Below, one piece after another: positions 59,661 to 64,000 of a stretch of 64,000 nt of DNA. The stretch lies in contig JABWDB010000018.1 in assembly GCA_019614645.1 (NCBI GenBank), forward strand, positions 6,224,501 through 6,288,500, read 5' to 3'. The notes under the pieces are model-generated. The model was not told where the DNA came from and did no database searches. It was given only the letters and a program-made list of their open reading frames with translations. The first letter of the stretch is position 1. Each line of letters opens with the position of its first letter. The translations under genes were made by a program, and so were the position numbers. Source of the DNA: Stratiolaelaps scimitus (lineage: Eukaryota; Arthropoda; Arachnida; Mesostigmata; Laelapidae).

Positions 59661-62600
59661 GGGCCGTATTGAATAACGCATGGCCAAGCCAAGTTTGAAT
59701 TATATGCGCACGGAGCCGCACACCTGAACTGGGCATGATTCTACATGGACGCGATTCGAACGATATATTGTAGCTGTATAGCACAGGCCAACCATAGGCA
59801 GGACAGGGATGATAGAATTAGAACAGCCAAGTAGTGGCGATAGGTTGTAACAGTACGGCAGGTAATCCACCATCTGTTTGCTGTAGGTCGTCGTGTCTTA
59901 ACTCAACATAACGGGCGACTGGAGGTGTCTCGATATGGTGGAGGCCTCAGGTGTCGAATAATGCAAAAAATCATAGTAACTTATTTGATTCAAGTTTTAA
60001 TGTCAACGACCGCTGGGAGATAACTGGGGGTCCGTTTAGAATTTTATTGCATATATAATCATATAATAATAATAATAATTAATATTAATGATAATAATAA
60101 TTGTGCTTATAATATGATGCGATCTTAGCACCGACTCTTCGGTTGCACTGCAGTGCAATATAGTAATGAGCAGGGAAGCCAGAATCAGTGAGAATAGAAA
60201 CAGCAACAATACAAGCATTACTTGTGCAAGTCGTAGCTGTTATCAAAAGTAGGAGGGCCGCGACCATCAAAATTCAAAGAGAAGTAACATGGTCAGAGAA
60301 GATTTGATAGTTTTGCCAGTCACGCTGTGTCGCAAATCGAGTGGATAAATCATCACCCAACGATCCGAATAAGGAGAGCCTCACTTGTGAGCCTCACGAT
60401 CGTATTCAACGATATTTATTTCAAGTGGGTGCGCACTTTAAATTTCAACGGTTACGATACCGTATTAGATTCGATGTATCTGAAAACTTTCCCACCATCT
60501 GATTCGGCGTTCTGATCAGATCTGTGGGACTTTTGGAAATACCTTCCACTTTTTCCACTTCCAATTTGAAGTGAAAGCCAAAGGCTTGTGCCTTCTATGT
60601 GGTCTGTGCCTCCGACATCGGAGTTCCCGAGTTGTATGCCAATGACGGGGAAACACAAGTAGAGTGAAGCGCCCAGGAAAGAGTACCCTCATATGGCTCC
60701 GAATTCTATTACTGAAGAAACCATCGGATGTTTCAAACAAATCGAAGCAAAGAGCGCGTTCACGGCCATGAGACATCTTGGAGCTGGGAAACTAGGTGAC
60801 CGCCTGATAGAGTCAGGAATTGAGCTAACAAATGATCGACAAATGCTTAATTAACAGGTGGCGAAAATGGCTACATTTTTCCTTATACATATAAAGGTGT
60901 CGTTGTATAAGCTCGAATGTCTATGACGTGGACTACGACGTCGGTCTATGAAGTTCGCAAAAGCTGTGACCTTGTACAATCCCTCCATTTGACTAGAAAA
61001 AAAGTGCGTTCATACAAGAAAGAGAGACCTTCCGTGCCTTAATTGGCCTTTCACAATGGAACTTCGGTGGAGATATCTCTCCGAACTGAATCGGAAGACG
61101 ATATAATGGTGAAGTAATTTTTCGAAGTTCCACTTAGGCTGACATTTCTGAGATGTATCATTCGTCTCTATGTACATTGCCAATGACGTATCAATTGAAT
61201 TCGGATGCGACCGAAATTCTGCCAAGTAATCAGTACCAGTTGACTACACAGCGTGCCCATCCCAAAACTGTAAAACTGTCGAGGAACGGACTAGCTTCAA
61301 AAAAATTTGGCACAATGACAGACATACGTTCGTTTACGAAAAAGTAAGCTATCTTCTAAGGTGAGAGAATAGCTGAGGGTCACCTCAAAAAAAGAAATGA
61401 CAAAAAAAAAAGCTAAATAATACATATTTTTTTATATGATTACAAAAATCGCGTTTACCTCTCGGAGCGTCGCCATTACACAGACATATAGTGTGTCCAC
61501 TCTGTTGGACACAAACCTGTTCCTCTTAAGAACCCAGTGCGCTATGCTGATTTAGCAGTTAGATGTCTCTCCTCCAAGTTGGGGTAGAGCGGCCATTCGA
61601 ATCAGATGTTCGCAGCGCTCTCTCGGCTGAACGATGCTGTCCGGACACAAGAATAGTGGACGTTGGCTGATGTTCACTTGCATTCGACGCCTGTAATTCG
61701 AGAATAGAATAAAGGCGATCCCTCGAAACATGGTCGATTATTCCATATATGGTACTATCGGACGCCTTCTAGGTTCTTAGCCCCTCCACACTAGAGCAGT
61801 ATTACGACAGAAATTAATTTGTATGTCAGGTATCTCTATACTACACATGCTGAAACCTGAGAACTCCAGCTTGCTGTGCATACCTTTTAAATTTATAGTT
61901 ATAACACAGGTCGGTTTCACCAAAGCCAAACGTGTGAGGGGAGGCGACATGACGATATACACGACAATAAGTTACTTGTATGCTGCGTGCATAAAGTATA
62001 ACCATTTGAAAAAAGTTCAACTTAAAGCTGCCACGGATAATATTAGAAAGGTTATCATCCGCTACAGGAGAGCCACGTGCAACCGAATTGTTAATGAAAA
62101 GATCTTCCTTAGATACCCAAAGGGGCAACGCAATTTCTGTGGGACCGTTTTTTCGAAGCTGGGCAAGTCGGACCTACTTGTTGTAGATATTCTATTACGA
62201 AAATATAGACGCCGGTGTCCTCAGATGTATTTCACACTTAGCGGGCGAAATTGTCGCCCACTTTTATAATTGACTAATAAAAAACAAAGCAAACCATTTT
62301 TTTTTTCAAAAATGGATATTGTACATTATTTGCCCGTGTCGAGTGGTAGACAAATGGTTGTATTAATTAGTATGTGTACCCAAGTTGTTAAGCTCGCAAA
62401 TTAATTCTGAAAGATAATAAACACTTCTGCTTTGTCACCCGACTGGCAGGAGGAGCCGCGGGTGTCTACCTGCAGTTCAATATATGATGATAAATAGCTA
62501 AAGAAATAGGTAGGTCGTCTGATATTTGCTTCATTTTGACTAACGCACGTCGTCATCTCCACCCCCTTTATCAACGGCGGGGAGAACCATGTTCAAATAT

Positions 62601-64000
62601 TGTTATAAGCAAATTAGTTTGGCCTTTATCGGTTTATCGAGCGATGGGTAAACTGCTATGCCTGTATATATCCGTACATTGATTTGGCCTGACGGCATAA
62701 CCAAACACGAGCTCAGGGAGTCGAATCCTGCTGCAGGCACACATCGTAAAGTCGGACGATTCTGTATGAGAACATTGATGGGGTGGTCCATCGAACGTTA
62801 ATCGGTCTAAATCTGAATCGCCTAATGTCACAAGTCAAAGTAAGGATCGTTAACCGGACTTAACTTTACTCTTGGGACGATTCGGAATCGTTCTCTTTAT
62901 TTTTCCTTTTTTGTTAATCTAAATGCGTGCCCGAATTATAAATTGGATACAATAGAATCCGTATCCCACAGCTAGTTAGAACGTAATCGATCCCATTCTA
63001 CCAGTATGGTGAACATCCTCTCTGGCGGTACATAAGTTAATCCATTGCGGGCGACCCGGGAATTCTCCAGTTTGAATAAACAGGTCATTGATGTAGCGTC
63101 TCACTATGACAACAATACGAAGGTGCTTACAAATGTTCAAGAAAATCCGACGCGCCCAAGGCCCGCATGGTCTTGGCAACTCTGCAGATAGCTTAGAAGA
63201 GCGGTTCTTTTTCTTGTGTGATTTTTTTCTTCACAACGCGCAATAATAACGATTGAATATTATTTCCTAGTTGTAAAACGCAAAATTATAGCGTGGATAT
63301 CCACCATGTCGGACAGAAGTAGTATCGAAGTAAAATGGGACATCGTCTACGGCGGTTGGCCCTTGCTGTTGGCCCTAAGAAGCGTGCCAATGGCCAGCTG
63401 TTAAAGTGGAGCAGAACAAGACGATATGGACGTGACCACTAACTTTGTCGATACGGAGAATCTACCACGAGAAGGCAACGCGTCCTGAGCGACTGAAATT
63501 GGCCACATGGGAAGGATTCGGACGAACATATCGTTGCCTGTACATGCCGGAACGCGCAAAGAGCCTAATCTCTCTATACTTGAGAACGTTTGCTTTTTAG
63601 CGCGGATAGCATGGCTGTAGGAACTTAAAGTTCAGGGATTTGGTCGCATAATATCGACATAATCTCCATCCAGCACCGAGATGACTCGGCAGGGAGTATG
63701 TATTTCGGAAGTTCGCTCGCCCACATAAGAGAGCGCTAGACTGTGGCTTCAGGGTTAGCGTTTCGCGTGTCGATTTAGTTGACAGTCGTCCAAAGAGATT
63801 CGTTTGAGAATGTTGCCAAATGTTAAAAATGCAACATACATCCTCTCGGGCTGGTTGGGTTTGATAGCAGATGTGAGCGATAAAGCCGGCCTTACAAGTC
63901 ATTTACCAGCACACGTATGTGTACCTGTATACGTCGAGGACGTTGCATGTCTGCGAGATAGGTTGCCTGAGGCGACTCTTCCCAGCACGTGGGCAAATAA
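59661..64000. other. Right-end stretch, no supported gene
   Basis: The longest frame is 148 codons (61823-62269, +), rich in Lys, Arg and Ile and without a recognised domain. A SINE B tail lies at 61366-61390. A tRNA-like B-box stretch (GGGAGTCGAATCCTGC) occurs at 62715-62730. Confidence 0.4.
61366..61390 (+). repeat. SINE family B tail fragment
   Basis: AATAGCTGAGGGTCACCTCAAAAAAAG, a diverged form of the GCTGAG(A/G)GTCAGC-CGAAAAA tail. Confidence 0.45.

Overview
This is an animal nuclear DNA window. The genes are split by GT-AG introns, there are many (TA)n microsatellites, and there are SINE, LINE and Tc1/mariner-type repeats; there are no operons, CRISPR arrays or rRNA genes. The encoded proteins, including an inotocin (oxytocin/vasopressin)-type precursor, suggest an arthropod. 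The moderate introns, abundant TA arrays and a possible mite-type secreted lipid-binding protein make a mite (Varroa-like mesostigmatid) my best guess, but that is inference. Exon models were built by hand from splice signals, reading-phase continuity and remembered family motifs; nothing was aligned by computer.

The left 30 kb is gene-rich. It starts with a possible small secreted peptide (9-188, +). Next is adenylate kinase 3 (553-3332, +), which converges on the spliceosome factor CWC22 (4715-10283, -). A decayed partial copy of CWC22 lies between their 3' ends. A 3 kb gap with a tRNA-type SINE separates CWC22 from the divergent Enhancer of zeste gene, the PRC2 H3K27 methyltransferase. E(z) has eleven exons over 13285-23768 that join in one frame of 812 codons plus stop. 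Its third intron holds a decayed Tc1/Tc3-like transposon, and other introns hold SINE pieces. Downstream are a decayed CR1-like LINE (24550-25175) and a four-exon gene for a secreted glycoprotein, possibly TULIP/group-7-allergen-like (27363-29443).

From 30 to 46 kb the window is mainly non-coding. It holds a mariner helix-turn-helix fragment, a TA-flanked inverted-repeat element (33674-34232), a 5'-truncated non-LTR retrotransposon with a 13-bp target-site duplication and poly(A) (36798-38016), SINE copies and one exon-like block (33093-33288). At 46 kb a GC-rich block with a TATA box looks like a promoter on the + strand; three exon-like blocks follow at 48-50 kb, and I do not recognise their products.

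The most interesting locus is on the minus strand at 53935-52209. It is a complete three-exon oxytocin/vasopressin-superfamily precursor: signal peptide, a CFITNCPVG nonapeptide with an amidation/cleavage site, and a neurophysin domain with 13 of the usual 14 cysteines, behind a TATA box. The rest of the window (54-64 kb) holds SINE pieces, a short MITE, hairpins and ORFs that I cannot support as genes.

Two SINE families are visible. Family A shares its 3' tail, ending in TTTACC-like repeats, with the CR1-like LINE in the same window. That is the pattern expected if the SINE borrows that LINE's machinery.
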